From assembly GCA_024734495.1 (NCBI GenBank), contig JALMQS010000082.1, forward strand, positions 3,037,328-3,101,327: a stretch of DNA of 64,000 bases, written 5' to 3'. This document shows positions 33,541-44,733 of the stretch, piece by piece. The first letter of the stretch is position 1; each line of letters opens with the position of its first letter. Below the pieces are notes generated by a model. It saw nothing but the letters and a program-made list of their open reading frames with translations. It searched no databases and had not been told where the DNA came from. Source of the DNA: Forficula auricularia (Eukaryota > Arthropoda > Insecta > Dermaptera > Forficulidae). Both the position numbers and the translations under genes were made by a program.

Positions 33541-33835
33541 AGAGGCGACTGTGGGTCAGTGGGTAGAGTGCTGGCTTGCTGACTCGAAGATCGCTGGTTC
33601 GAGACCGAGTCTCGGCAGATAGATATTTGCAGTCGCCTCCTCTTGGAAAGTAATGGCAACCTACCAAGAGTATAATTGCCTAGTAACCTCTCCAAATTAG
33701 CCGTTCGGAACCGGCGTTAAAAAGTAGGTCCCGTATATCTGTGTAAAACAACTAAACACACTCAGAACAGGTATATGTCGAGAGGAGCCGACACCCGTTT
33801 CGGGTATGGCACTCGAAGAAGAATATAGTTAAATA
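33541..33835 (+). mobile_element. tRNA-derived SINE (copy 2)
   Basis: The head GGGTCAGTGGGTAGAGTGCT fits a pol III A-box region. GGTTCGAGACC (33597-33607) fits the B-box with near-normal tRNA spacing, so the ancestor was a tRNA. The body has GGAAAGTAATGGCAACCTAC. The tail GCCGACACCCGTTTCGGG...TATGGCACTCGAAGAAGAA is shared with the SINE at 80-325. The 3' end runs into AT-rich DNA without a long poly-A. Confidence 0.75.
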
Positions 33836-33904
33836 AATACTCGTAGTTCATAGGTATTTCTTCTTTTGAGTCGACGAACATTTTCATCAACGTTAAGCAT
33901 TTGA

Positions 33905-34205
33905 TTTGAAAGTTTATAATAGGAAATAAGGACACGTTTTTATGTGTAACTTTTTTATTTATCAACCAACAAAAAAAGAAAAGGAAAATTGTTTATGTGA
34001 ATGTGCAATTTTTTTTGAAATTTAAGTTTTTGATTGTCTTTAATGGTAACGGAGATAAAAAGGAAATTTAGCCGAATGTGCGTTGTGACTATTTGAAGCC
34101 CTGAAGAAGTCGGCAAAGTCGACAAAACTTTGGTTGATGAATAAAAAAGTCACACATAAAAACTTGTCCTTATTTCCTATTATAAACTTTCAAATTAATA
34201 TACAT
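33905..34205. mobile_element. Short derivative of the 16.7-kb fold-back element
   Basis: It begins TTGAAAGTTTATAATAGGAA and ends with the inverted TTCCTATTATAAACTTTCAA. The right half (34099-34134) holds CTGAAGA, the GTCG/CGAC stem and ACAAAAC, a decayed GAAAC box. The left copy of the motif is deleted. About 300 bp remain of the ~1-kb parent form. Confidence 0.65.
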
Positions 34206-34509
34206 GATGGACGGAAATGATAATAATAGTTGAGCATTTGTTTCGTCTCTTGATTTTCATGGTAGTGTAGACGTTGATGGTGTCTAACTGCATATTTTTT
34301 GATTTCTTCTGTGACTGGATCAAGGTGTAGATCTCGATGCCTGATGTACCAAGGTGAATTCGCAATATTTCTTAGGACTTTCTTTTGAAATTTTTGTATA
34401 ATTTCTATATTGTTCTTTTGGTATAATTTCTTTCTAAATTGAACTTTTTAGATATGAAATATGAAACTTTAAAATAGTCAAAATCACTAGGTCCAGTTTA
34501 GGAAACAAA

Positions 34510-34890
34510 ACCCTATCTTCACGTATTTATTTATTTATTTATTTATTCATTCATAATTCTTACAATTTAACTTTACACAATGCTCTGAGGGAGTTTGCCT
34601 CATATGAGCAGTAAAAAAGAATAATTAACATAAAACAAAGAAGAGAAAATAAAATCAAGTGTGTGCGAAAAGAAAGAATGCTCCAGCGAAAGGAAGGTGA
34701 GAGAGCCAGCAGGGGGGGAAATATACACCATAAAAGAGAGACGCCAAAAAAGAGACGCTGACTCCCGAAACCCGCCCCCGCGAATACATGCCACGATTGA
34801 ATATAAGTGATGATGAAGATGAACGGGTAAATGAAGGTAATGAATTCCACAGTCGGGTAGCAGTGACGTATCCAGTCTAGTTAGCAATTA
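34510..34890 (-). repeat. Probable LINE 3' end with TTTA repeat tail
   Basis: (ATTT)n at 34520-34547 is followed by about 340 bp of complex, less AT-biased sequence. This fits a LINE 3' UTR read on the minus strand with a simple-repeat tail. Overlapping open frames of about 95 codons on the minus strand do not resemble RT or other domains. The class call is an inference from tail structure only. Confidence 0.3.
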
Positions 34891-36310
34891 TTCTCCCTAA
34901 AGCCTGCAATTGCATGAAAATTAACTATTTTTCAAAATTCAACCCCCCCTTCAAATTAAGTAGGTATATATGGAAAAAATGCAATACCTCGTTTATCTCT
35001 GTGACTTAAAGAGACGAACTTTTTTCGTGCCATTGATTATCGGGGAAGAAAATATTTGACAAAAAGATTTTTCTTGTTCTCGTTTTAGTGTTTAGACTCG
35101 TTATTTGAAACATTCTTCGGGTTGGAATTTGAAAATAAATTAAAATCTTATGGTAATGCAATGAAAAAAGATGTAGGACTTTAAGAGAAGTGAAAGAATT
35201 GACATGGAATACAGTTGAGTGCTTCAAACCAGTATTAGGATTAAATACTAGATTTTTATGACAATGTTTCGGCTTCTCTTTATTTTAAAAAGATATATAG
35301 ATAGTGTCTACTCAAGGCGTAGATCTATTTAAAATTGAAGATGTTACTACTTATAAAAGTGAAATGTGACTTTTATTTGATAAATTTTTCTTGTAGTAAT
35401 TTTCTAAAAATATATGAATATTTATTTGCATCAAGCATAAGAGAAGACACTTTTTTATTTATTTCTTATAAATTATAGCTCAAGTAATTTTATTTCATTC
35501 CTGCCTGTTTCAAAAACTTCATCCTTTATTAATATCCCTTCCATTTCGATTTCAAATAAGACTATAATTAAAGTAGAACACTGTCTCGTGGTTGGAAAGA
35601 AAATCGAAATCTTTCCGAGTATTATGGGTATTATTCCATTTCATTGAAAAAATAATGAAAACAAAAAGAAGCATTTAGCATGTTTTTATGCTTTGTTTAA
35701 CTCAGTTTTTTTGTCTGTCTGCCTAGGCCCCTAGGCGGAATCTCCTAATTAAATTTTTACATAACGAATTGATTACCTTAAATTCTCTCTAGATATAAAA
35801 ATATAATATTTGGTCAATTCCAGAAACAAGAAATCTCATGGATTACATGATATAATTAATTCATTGAAATGTGATCGTCTGTTAAACGCGCAATGAAACA
35901 TTCATTCGAAGAAGATCTAAGAAAATATCGGGTATTACATTTGTAAAAAGGGCGTGGATTTAATAATCCTCTCTTGCTATCTCCTAAGTGATTAGATGCT
36001 CAAGGCAAGACCTGACAAGTTTTACTTGATTAACAAGGGCTGACAAGTTTTCTTGATTAAAATTAATATTAATTCATATGCTAGGAATACCCATATATGA
36101 ACTTAGTTTTGCGTGATTCTAGCTGTTTAAAGAGTATTTTCTCTTAAAGAAAGACAAAGAATGCAAGAAGGGGCGCACCAGTAAGATGCAGCCCCTATAG
36201 ATCTCGAGAGACCCTTGCATTACCGAAGAGAAGGGAAAGTTGATCAAGTGAGAGGGTGGAGCTTGTGCTCTGCTTGATGCAAATAAACATACACACATTT
36301 ATATCAAATA
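34891..36310. other. AT-rich region, no gene recognised
   Basis: CCTATAGATCTCGAGAGACCCTTGCATTACCGAAGAGAAG near 36194-36233 is closely repeated at 45462-45500, so both probably belong to one LINE 3' UTR family. A TTTGCATCAAGCATAAGAG motif occurs at about 35428, and the inverted CTCTGCTTGATGCAAATAAA at about 36268. The rest has no recognisable content. Confidence 0.35.
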
Positions 36311-37886
36311 TCTATATCTATCTAGGTATATATATATATATATATAAAATTAAGGTTTTGTCTGTACATTGCTTCAAATCACGCCAAATTTTGGTTGCAC
36401 ACGTTTCAAGCAAAGTTATGAACGAAAACACCCTCAACAAAATTCCTGTATGTCTGTCAGTTTGCGTGGTTTCTGCGAAAAGTTGCTCACGATTCACGTA
36501 AAAACGGCCAAAGGGAATATTAAGAAATTTCATATTTGGACCAGATGTCTTCTAACTTACGTTTATTGCTAAATAAAAGTTTTGATATTTTGACCCCAAA
36601 AGGGAGTTTGGGTGGGCGCACTAATGGAAATTATCAAATAACTCCTAAACTATTACCTCTGGGTGAGTGGGGGGGGGGGGATGTAAATTCTTGCTCTTGG
36701 AGCAAACGCAAGAAATTTTGTATACATAATCTCTGGCCCTCTAGAGAGCTAGAAATGCAAAAAATGGGTACGGGGGTTGGTGGTGTTGCGCCAAGAAGGT
36801 TTAATCCTCCGGTGCGACCAAATTATGTCGCGACCTGTGGTGTTGGCTGCAAACAAAATTAATTATTTATTTATAGCGGGCCGTATCATAGTCCCGAAAG
36901 ATTATGAATGCTTACTAAGGGTAACGTGAATCCTCGAAGTCGTGGTTTCTCTGTCTAGCACGCTGTTGCTAGTGGTTGTGTGTCCTGTTGATGAAAAAAG
37001 TTCGCTATCTCTTAGGCAAGGGTTGAAATAGAATACATTTTCTTTTACATAGTTTTTATTTTGGTGTAAGTGGTGTAGTACATTTTTAGATTCAACTCCT
37101 CACTGTCTACTCGCTAACTCCTCTAACTCTACTCTCTGACTGCCTGACTGACTGACTTGACTCCTTGCTTGCTAACTCTCCCGAAAATTCACAGACTTTC
37201 GGAAAGACCTTTGGTTGGCTAATTTCCTAATGCGATGGGCGTAGTAATATATTTGAAACGACCAGTTTAGAAATTCCTTCTAGAAATATTTCACGATTTC
37301 TTTCTGGCAAAATTCTGAGAAGCCCACAAATTCACTTGGCATCTGCTTGCTAAAAAGTTATGTAAACAAGTCCTCCAAATTTATTGTTATTCAATTGCTT
37401 TCCCAAAATATTCCACTGACCATTCGTCTATTGTCAATAAGCACGTTTTCATAATAAAGAAAGCCGCCTGGCTCGTCAGCCGTCTGTCCCACCAAAATAC
37501 GACCCTTAAACAATTAACTTATTACAAAAGAAAAATGATTTCGCCAATTCACCGAATATATTGAAATTTCTAAACATTATGAGTTTAAATTATCGAAAGC
37601 TTATATCACGAATCTGCGACCGCGACAGTGGGGCGGAGTCGTAGGGTGCGGGGTTGTTGGAGTGGGGGGTTCAGGGGGCATAACGGGAGTGTGGTGCGCG
37701 GGTTTGGTACGGTGGGGGGTGCAGTGATGGGGTGGTGGTGTGGAGTGCAGGTGCATGGTGCGGGGGCGGGGTGCAGTGTCGGGATGGTGGTATCGGGGTT
37801 GGACTGGATGGTGCGGGGGTGGGGGTCCAGGGGCTTATCTCTCTCTCGCTAGCAAGAGGGGCGCCGAAGGCGGGCCTCGCAGCTAG
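36311..37886 (+). mobile_element. Non-autonomous Helitron with G-rich 3' half
   Basis: The 5' end is TC-started (TCTATATCTATCTAGG at 36311, or the TC at 36321), then a TATATATA run and AAAATTAAGG, as in insect Helitrons. The 3' end is the hairpin CGCC-GAA-GGCG (about 37862-37872), some 10 nt, then CTAG at 37883-37886, followed by T. This is the Helitron 3' signature (hairpin shortly before CTRR, A/T insertion). There is no Rep/helicase frame. 37620-37850 is extremely G-rich. A decayed 5' relative is at 11840-12060. The 5' boundary is uncertain by about 10 bp, and an unrelated insertion may lie at 36880-37600. Confidence 0.65.
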
Positions 37887-37914
37887 TATCTACATATATT
37901 TACATTATTTATTT

Positions 37915-38140
37915 GTTTGAGACTATAGTTTCGAAGGTTTAGGCGTCATCATCAGTTTTCTTTTTAAATTATAAATATTATTTTTCATGGGGTCAGTATC
38001 GCGTGGATATTGAAATTTTTTGTTCTTATTTAACCGACAAGCCAGTTAAACATTTGCATCAAGCAGAGGAGAGTTTCTCTTTAAGATTCAACAACTCTGC
38101 TACTCTCGGCAAAATAAAAACTTTTCAATTAAAAAACGTG
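37915..38140. repeat. Penelope-type fold-back fragment
   Basis: GAGACTATAGTTTCGAAGG at 37918 is the reverse complement of the GAAACTATAGTCTC motif, with CATCATCAG (CTGATGATG in reverse) nearby. CTCTGCTACTCTCGGCAAAA at 38095 is the tail motif found with the same structure at 11273, 43855 and 51105. The stem-loop between the two boxes is not conserved here. Confidence 0.45.
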
Positions 38141-38821
38141 CATCTTCAGTAGTGTCACTTGCATCTTGAAAAAAAAGAACAAGAATAGATAAGAATTTAA
38201 GCATCGCATTTTAAGACTAAAAGGTTTTAAATAAAAACATACCAAAAAAATCTTGATTTTATTTGAAAATGCACTAAAAAATTGAAAATGCATTTTAGTC
38301 GTGTGAGTATGGGAACTTTAGGCTTTTAGAGTATTAAAGATCAATTAATTTTTTTACTTTACTAAATAAAAAAGTATTTTTAAAATTAAAATTTTTTTGT
38401 TTGTTTGTTTTTTTAAATATTAAATTGAATAGAGGCCATCGAAGATGCATTCTATACTTCCTCTCTGATTCATTTCAATGAGTAATTATTATGTATATTA
38501 GTAAACGGGGGCCAGAGAAGGGGGCACAGGATGCTATCGTTAATGATATAGAAGAATATTTTTGTTTAAAATGAACATGAAATATTCAATTGATTTCCTT
38601 TCTATAATAATAGAGAAGGCTTTTATTTCTATTGATATCAGCCTTTGAAATTCCCCTTCTTTTTTATCCCCCCTTCATTTTCTCCTCAGTATATGTACTA
38701 ATAAATTATTTCCCATGAATTGGATATTGATTTAAGATATATTGTTTTTATATTCACTATGATGTAATATAGGGACTTATTACAATCATGCTTGAAAATA
38801 TTATTTCTTTATGCTTTAGGG

Positions 38822-39443
38822 TAGAGGTTCCCAAACTGTGCGCCGCGGCGTCTTCTCAGGTGCGCCGCGAAACTTCATAATTAATTGAATTAAGACATTT
38901 GACCTAACTAGACAATAAACAAAGTGAGAAGCTAAGAATACTATATAAGATTTGTCTAGATTAATTTGCAACAACGCCTAGCTTCCTTTTTCCGCCACTA
39001 GATGTCCCATCAATTTCAAACAAGATCGAATATGGCCCGGTCAAATTAAAAACTTTATATCGAAATTGAAATCACAGATACATTTTTAACCGACTTCAAA
39101 AAAGGAGGAGGTTCTCTATTCGATTGAATTTTTTTTTTTTTTTTTTTATCTCTTACTTACAATTAGACATACATAAACCAAAAAAAATTATCTTTGACAC
39201 CCTTGAAAAAACCTGCAATGGTATACAAAGAGTCCCCCCCCACTGTGGTCTGGATTTTTGATTTTCATAGAAATATAAACTAGTAATTTCTAAGATTGAT
39301 TCTAATTCAAAAGTATTTAGAGAGACCAAATAGGTACGGTATTTGTTTTGATATAATTAAATACTTTTACTTAAGGAAGTGCGCCATGGAAAAATTTTAA
39401 TTGAAAAAGGACTTCGCGACTCGGGAAAGTTTGGGAACCCCTG
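38822..39443. mobile_element. hAT MITE with internal insertion
   Basis: TAGAGGTTCCCAAACT and AGTTTGGGAACCCCTG are inverted ends, flanked by CTTTAGGG (38814-38821) and CTTTAGGC (39444-39451), a 7/8 match of hAT length. Subterminal CGCCGCG and GCGCC/CGCGAC motifs are inverted. Inside, ACCGACTTCAAAAAAGGAGG at 39087 opens a further insertion of the GAAGTCGG family seen at 6.6-7.5 kb. No transposase. Confidence 0.75.
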
Positions 39444-39734
39444 CTTTAGGCATTTCTAATAAAAATTTGTGATTTTGTGAAATCTCAACCAAACGTTTAG
39501 TGATCTGCCTGCATGTACTTATAAAATTTTTTGAGTTCTTGAAGAAAAAATTATTTTTTACTTTTTATTTCATTTTAAAATAAAACATATGTAGTCTTTA
39601 AAAGTTTTTTTTTATTTTGATAGTTCTTTATGAAATATAGATAATAGGCCACTGACTCGTCTGTAAAAATATATAGAAAATATATTTGAAGAAATTTTCT
39701 CTTTGGAGAGAGACGGACTGGTAGAATTTTTAGT

Positions 39735-40165
39735 TGAAAAGTAATGGAAGACAGCCCAAGGATAGTGAAGAAAAAATTATTACACTTCCAAATAAGATCT
39801 ATTTATTGGACTGTCATTCTTTTTTCCCCATTCCTTTAAAACCAACGATTCGGAGGATTCTTCCCTCCTTCTTCAGGATTTCAAAGGATCAATGAAGGAA
39901 ATTTTTTCTATTTAATGCTTCTGTTAAGAAAAGACAAATTTCAATCACTGATGGAGGAGAGAAGAAGGAAACATGTTTTTTTCCTTCATTGACCCTTTGA
40001 AACCCTGAAGAAGGAGGGAAGAATCCTCGGAAACGTTGGTTTTAAAGGAAAGGGGAAAAAAAGAATCACTGTCCAATAAATACATCTGAACATATTTGGA
40101 AATGTAATAATTTTTTCTTCACTATCTTTGGGCTGCCTTCCATTATTTTTCAACTAAAAATATAG
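39735..40165. mobile_element. Fold-back element with paired CTGAAGA...GAAACG motifs
   Basis: Arms 39735-39925 and 39965-40165 are inverted; outer phrases are TAATGGAAGACAGCCCAAGG and its complement near 40125. The plus motif at 40005-40035 is CTGAAGA, then GGAGG/CCTC around GAAGAAT, then GGAAACG. The minus motif at 39842-39880 is the mirrored copy with CGAATCG at its end. It shares outer and core phrases with the 15.85-kb fold-back. Non-coding. Confidence 0.65.
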
Positions 40166-42297
40166 AAAATATTTTTGTAAGGCAATTATTTGAAAACCAA
40201 AAAATATTTTAATTGATTAATTTGAAAAGATTTTCATGTCAAGAGTTGTCTTATTGATGTCTTTTTTCAAATTACAAAGTTTGCTTATGTTCGTATTTTT
40301 TTCCATAAATCAAAAAAATGTGTGTACAAAATGTAACAATTTATTTCTTATTTTAGGTTAAAAATAAAAACAATTCTGTTACCATCGACAGTGAAATCTT
40401 TTATTCAACTAATATTTCTTATTTATTTCTTATTAAACTGTAATAAATTCCCTAACTTAATGACACCTTTTTTATTCCAATCTGATGCCTAGAACCTGAA
40501 ATAAGACAAGTTTTAGAAAAAACGAATATAGATAGCTCGATTTTTTTCCTCAAGTGTATTTTCAAATCAATAATGGTGTCCTCTGCTTGGTACAAATAAA
40601 CATACACCTGATAGGTATATATGGTATATCGTGGTCTTAGAGTCTTGTATAAAATTTAAAATACAAAAGAGCCTTTTTATTAAAAAATACAGTCCACAAT
40701 CTTTTCTTCATCTCCGAGCTAGCAACAAATTCAAAATCTATACAAGTCTAAACCTGTTAAATCCATTTTTTATCATATATGACATATTAATACCGTTCGA
40801 AAGAAAAAGAGATAGGATCGTCCAAGTAAAACTGCTACTTAAAATTACGATCTAATAGTTGTAGAAAAAATGTGAAAAATACTTTCTTTCCATAACTACA
40901 ATATTAAATTTTGTTTGTTTATTCTTTGACCTGTAAAATTTCCTTGTTGTGAGTCAGCAGGTTTACATTCTAAAGCGACGATATAATTTTTATTCTATAT
41001 GGAATATCTATAGTTTCGAAGACTTGATATTCATCTTCCCCGTCCTTATAAATATTATATTTGTTTTTTATACATGAGTACTTTCCCTTGAAGTGGTTTA
41101 CTCATATATTAACTATAACAACATTCTTCTTGATCAATTTTAATTAATTAATAGTTTTTTTTTTATTAAAAATAAATACATAAATAAATAAACCGAAATG
41201 TAATGCAGGTAATTTGACATAAAATTATCAGCAAATTAGTAAGAAATTGAAAGAAATTAAAATTAATTTTTGTTGTCCTTGGCTGGATATTGTTCGCTTC
41301 TAGTAGAGGTGGATTACGGCTGATATGAAAGAGAGGAGCAGCACTGCTGACTAAGAAGTGTTTTGACAGCGGATGAAAAAGTAGTGCGTGTCGGATGGGG
41401 TCTTTGTCTCTGACTAGAAGTGCTCCCGAAGGGATTTCACGGGTCCATCGGCCTCCGTGGGAACTTCAATGTCACCTTGGAATCACCCTCTTTTTGCATT
41501 CAAGTCTATGTAAATAAAAGAGAGACTAATCTTCCAAGAAAAAATGATAAAAAAGAAAAATAAATAAATAAAGTAAAAATTAAATCGAGGTGAGATGTCC
41601 AGGCGCTCGGTTATACGGTCATTGGCTACGCTTGTTAACCCGGGGGCGGAGCCCCTTCGCCAAGGCGACATTGATAATTATATTCAAGAAAAAAAGGTTC
41701 CTAGACCATCAATGAAAATGGAACTTAATCTTGTGGAGCTCCATTGCCAAGCTAAAGTACCTTGCCGTCTCCTAATTTATTACTTATTGTATTTTGGAAT
41801 TAAAAACATTTTTTTAAGTATTTTATTGCTATATGGAATAAGAATAAAAGTAGTGGAATACATCTTCGAAATTCAATTATTCAAGTTTGATAATTTTAAA
41901 TTAAACTAAGAGAGCTGCGGCGTTGATTTATAATGAATCATTATGTAGATTTAAATTAAGGGGAGTTTTTGTCCAATATTAATAATTAATAACCCGAAAT
42001 TGAAACTTATAATAAATTTTTAAAAATATTTTATTTCTGGAAAACTCCACAAAAACTCCACTTAATTTTAATTTCTAATTTTAATAAAATTTATTAAAAA
42101 TGCAATTACCATATTAAACTAAGTTTTTAATCAAGAGTTGAAATGTTAGTAAAATCACATAATTTATTATTAATGTAAAAGATATAAGTATCTGTTTTGA
42201 GTTTTTTTTTTTTTTGAATTTCTTCTTTTTTGAAGAATGATGTAATTTTGTCAAAAATCAACTCAGGTTAAATATATACCCATTATAATATGAAGAA
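40166..42297. other. AT-rich region with small repeats
   Basis: CTCTGCTTGGTACAAATAAACATACAC at 40579 repeats the phrase at 36268. TAGTTTCGAAGACTTGATATTCATC at about 41013 is a decayed GAAACTATAG-type motif in reverse. 41340-41480 and 41590-41680 are GC-richer, the latter with CCAGGCGCTCGG and AACCCGGGGGCGGAGCCCC, possibly an old SINE in reverse. No gene is supported. Confidence 0.3.
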
Positions 42298-42500
42298 ATG
42301 AATTTTATTTTATTTAGGAACGAATCTAAGATTTTAGTAGAAATGTTTTTACTTTGCTACTAAAATCTTAGATTAGTTAGCAAGCTAGTTAGCGCTTGGG
42401 TTCGATTCCTAAGGGGACGAAACCCTCTGATATGCAATGTAAAAATATTTCTACTGAAATCTTTGATTCGTTCCTAAATAAAATTAAATTAATTTCTTAA
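42298..42500. mobile_element. TIR element containing a tRNA-like SINE piece
   Basis: Arms 42298-42340 and 42455-42500 are inverted (ATTTAGGAACGAATCTAAGA and its complement with one or two changes). Between them a second AAAATCTTAGATTAGTTAGC and the tRNA-like GGGTTCGATTCCTAAGGG (B-box GGTTCGATTCC at 42401-42411) are present. The same SINE-like phrase in reverse is at about 20080-20100. Superfamily unassigned. Confidence 0.5.
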
Positions 42501-43689
42501 TAATTAATTATAATTATTTATTGAACAGGAATAAATAATACAAAACCTACGATGTTTCGATCGATTTATAAATTTAGATTTTAGCCATCTGTTCACTGAC
42601 TCATAGAATAATTAATTAAAGATGTTTTTAGTTATGTGACTAAAGATGACAAAATATAATTTGGCCGAAACGTCTGCTTAAAGATAATTTTTGAGTTTTT
42701 TGATTGCTTAGTTGCTGTCAGACTCTTTTCACATTATCTATATAGAACAGCAACTTATAAAATAATTCTGATTATCTACAATTATTTTATTTTTGAAAAA
42801 AAAGGAGAAATAACCGAAATTGATTCGATTTTCTCTGTTAAGAATAAGTTTTTTTTGCTTGATGGTTTATAGAAAGCCCATTTAGCAAAAGCTTAATTTT
42901 TTAAAATAAAAAAATATTTCTTAAGACTTGAAGAATTAACCATGTGAATTATTTAACTAAATTATTTGATTTCAATTTATTTTAATAAAATCAACTGGAC
43001 TCTCAATTTTTAATAGTTATTCGTAGTAAAAATATCATTTTTTAGTTAAAGTGTGTCTTTTTATAATAAATACTATAGGTGTTTTGGTGTCAAAAACAAG
43101 CATCAGTTAGTCAAAAAAGATGAATCTTCTAAAGAAATGAAATTATTCTAGCCCAGCTTTCAGATCGACCGTAATATTCACAAACACTAATAATTAATTT
43201 TTGTAAAACTTTTATCTTCAATTTACATCTCAAGATAGTTTTTGGTTCTAAATATCATAGAAAGGTTTTGACCGAAATTGGCCAGCCAGAAGTATTTCTT
43301 TACTTCCTATTTTTAGATTTTCTCCAATTTTTCAAATACGATAAAAATTTTCGATATTTTTTTTTCAAATTTCATGTTCTTTATTGTCTAAAATTTTTAT
43401 AAAAATCATTCCTATGGGTATAGTTAATATTCATTTGTTTGAATAGATTTAGAAATCTAATAGATTTGGTCAAGATTTTCTGCATATTGTAATTTTTAGT
43501 GTTTTATTTTTCTTTTCTCTATTTATTTTTAAGCCGATATATTTTTTTTCTAAAAATGTAGGTTTTTCAAAAAAAATAATAACTTGATGATAATGATTAT
43601 TATTATTTTAACATTTAATACTTTTTTAAATAAATTTAGATAGATTACAATAAAATGTCTATATATCATTTCTCATATTTTCATTAAAA
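42501..43689. other. AT-rich region, weak fold-back at its left end
   Basis: GATGTTTCGATCGATTTATAA at 42552 and TTTGGCCGAAACGTCTG at 42660 are oppositely oriented GAAACRT motifs about 110 bp apart, another possible decayed pair. The remainder to 43689 is low complexity A/T sequence with no frame, repeat or RNA gene that I can recognise. Confidence 0.3.
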
Positions 43690-43890
43690 ATTTAACATTA
43701 AACGAGACAATAGAAGAGTGTCTTCTGCTGAAAAAATAAATTTTTAAATTTATTTATGACGAGACTATAGTTTTGAGGACTTTGTCCTCTTCATCAGTCT
43801 TTTACAATTGATTCTCACTTCTTTTATTGTCTCCTTTAATTTATATAAATTCTGCTTCTCTCGGCAAAAAGAAACTATCAAAAATTTAAC
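43690..43890 (-). mobile_element. Penelope-type fold-back fragment with intact stem-loop
   Basis: Minus strand 43760-43800: CTGATGA, one A, stem GAGGAC/GTCCTC with loop AAA, then AAAACTATAGTCTCG. The stem differs from that at 10.8 and 51.0 kb (GAGGGC/GCCCTC) by a paired change. AAACGAGACAATAGAAGAGTG upstream and TTCTGCTTCTCTCGGCAAAA downstream match the 10.65-11.3 kb element. Confidence 0.6.
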
Positions 43891-44733
43891 AATTTGTAAA
43901 TAAAATCCTATAAAAAGCAAATTTGGCTACAGGGTTCCAAAAAAATTCCACTAGATAATCAGTTTTTTTTTTTCCTAAGAGGTTGGAGATTGAATTTTTT
44001 CCGTTGGATTAATTTCGTTCATCTCTTATTAAGTCATCAATGTCGAGACGTTGGCGTTGTTGGGATGGAATTTCGACTCATAATAAGGCCACGTAGACCC
44101 TATTTAAAGAGATAATTAGTTTTCTCAAGTTGTCACCTGTTAGGGTCGCTCTGATTGGGAAAACGGATTCATTATCATCGATTTAATTAAATTTGAGCCA
44201 CCCAGTAAGTGATTCCAAGATGATATCTCGTCCATGTCGACTGTCCGACTGACCTTCAAAGGATGAGGGGATCCGCCCCCTAGTCTATTCAGGCTTCGTT
44301 GCCTCTTAACATTTATTGCGCTGGCTCAGGCCAGTACACACTCCAACTTTATCGGAATACAATTTCGATTTATACCTACAAAAATGGACTCTACTTAAAC
44401 ATCAATTCAAAACCATTTCCATTCAAAATTACTATTCAGTACAACTGCTATGGACTGGTTCTTCAAATTGACTCCAATAAAACATTTAATTACTTTCAAT
44501 CAAACTGACAAATAAAATTGATCTTTGTTTTTATTTAGGTTATCAGAACATACTGGTACTTATTACCTTATGAGAGTAATTTATTTTTAGATTCAGAAAT
44601 AATTGTTCTTAAGTAGAAGATTTTCGACCGAATACCAGAAATACGCCAAGATCATTTGAATGGTTTATTAAAATTAAAGTAGTTACCTAATTATTTATAA
44701 TCGATGTCTTCAAAAAGCCATTAAAGTAAATTA
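43891..44733. other. Unique region with a GC-richer block
   Basis: 44000-44300 is less AT-biased (GTCACCTGTTAGGGTCGC, GACTGACCTTCAAAGG). 44299-44508 is open for 69 codons on the plus strand but encodes no recognisable motif. The content could be conserved host non-coding DNA. No repeat partner was seen in the window. Confidence 0.3.

Noticed and set aside
33541..33615. Functional tRNA gene
   Set aside because: A- and B-box are present but the acceptor stem does not pair and a SINE body and tail follow.
34560..34887. Two overlapping ~95-codon minus frames
   Set aside because: No recognisable domain; position next to a TTTA tail fits LINE 3' UTR better than a gene.
36880..37600. Separate LTR inserted in the Helitron
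   Set aside because: The less AT-biased stretch with TGACTGACTGACT could be one, but no terminal or target repeats were found.
37628..37920. Gly/Val/Trp-rich open frames
   Set aside because: They result from the G-rich tract of the Helitron, which removes stop codons; composition is not protein-like.
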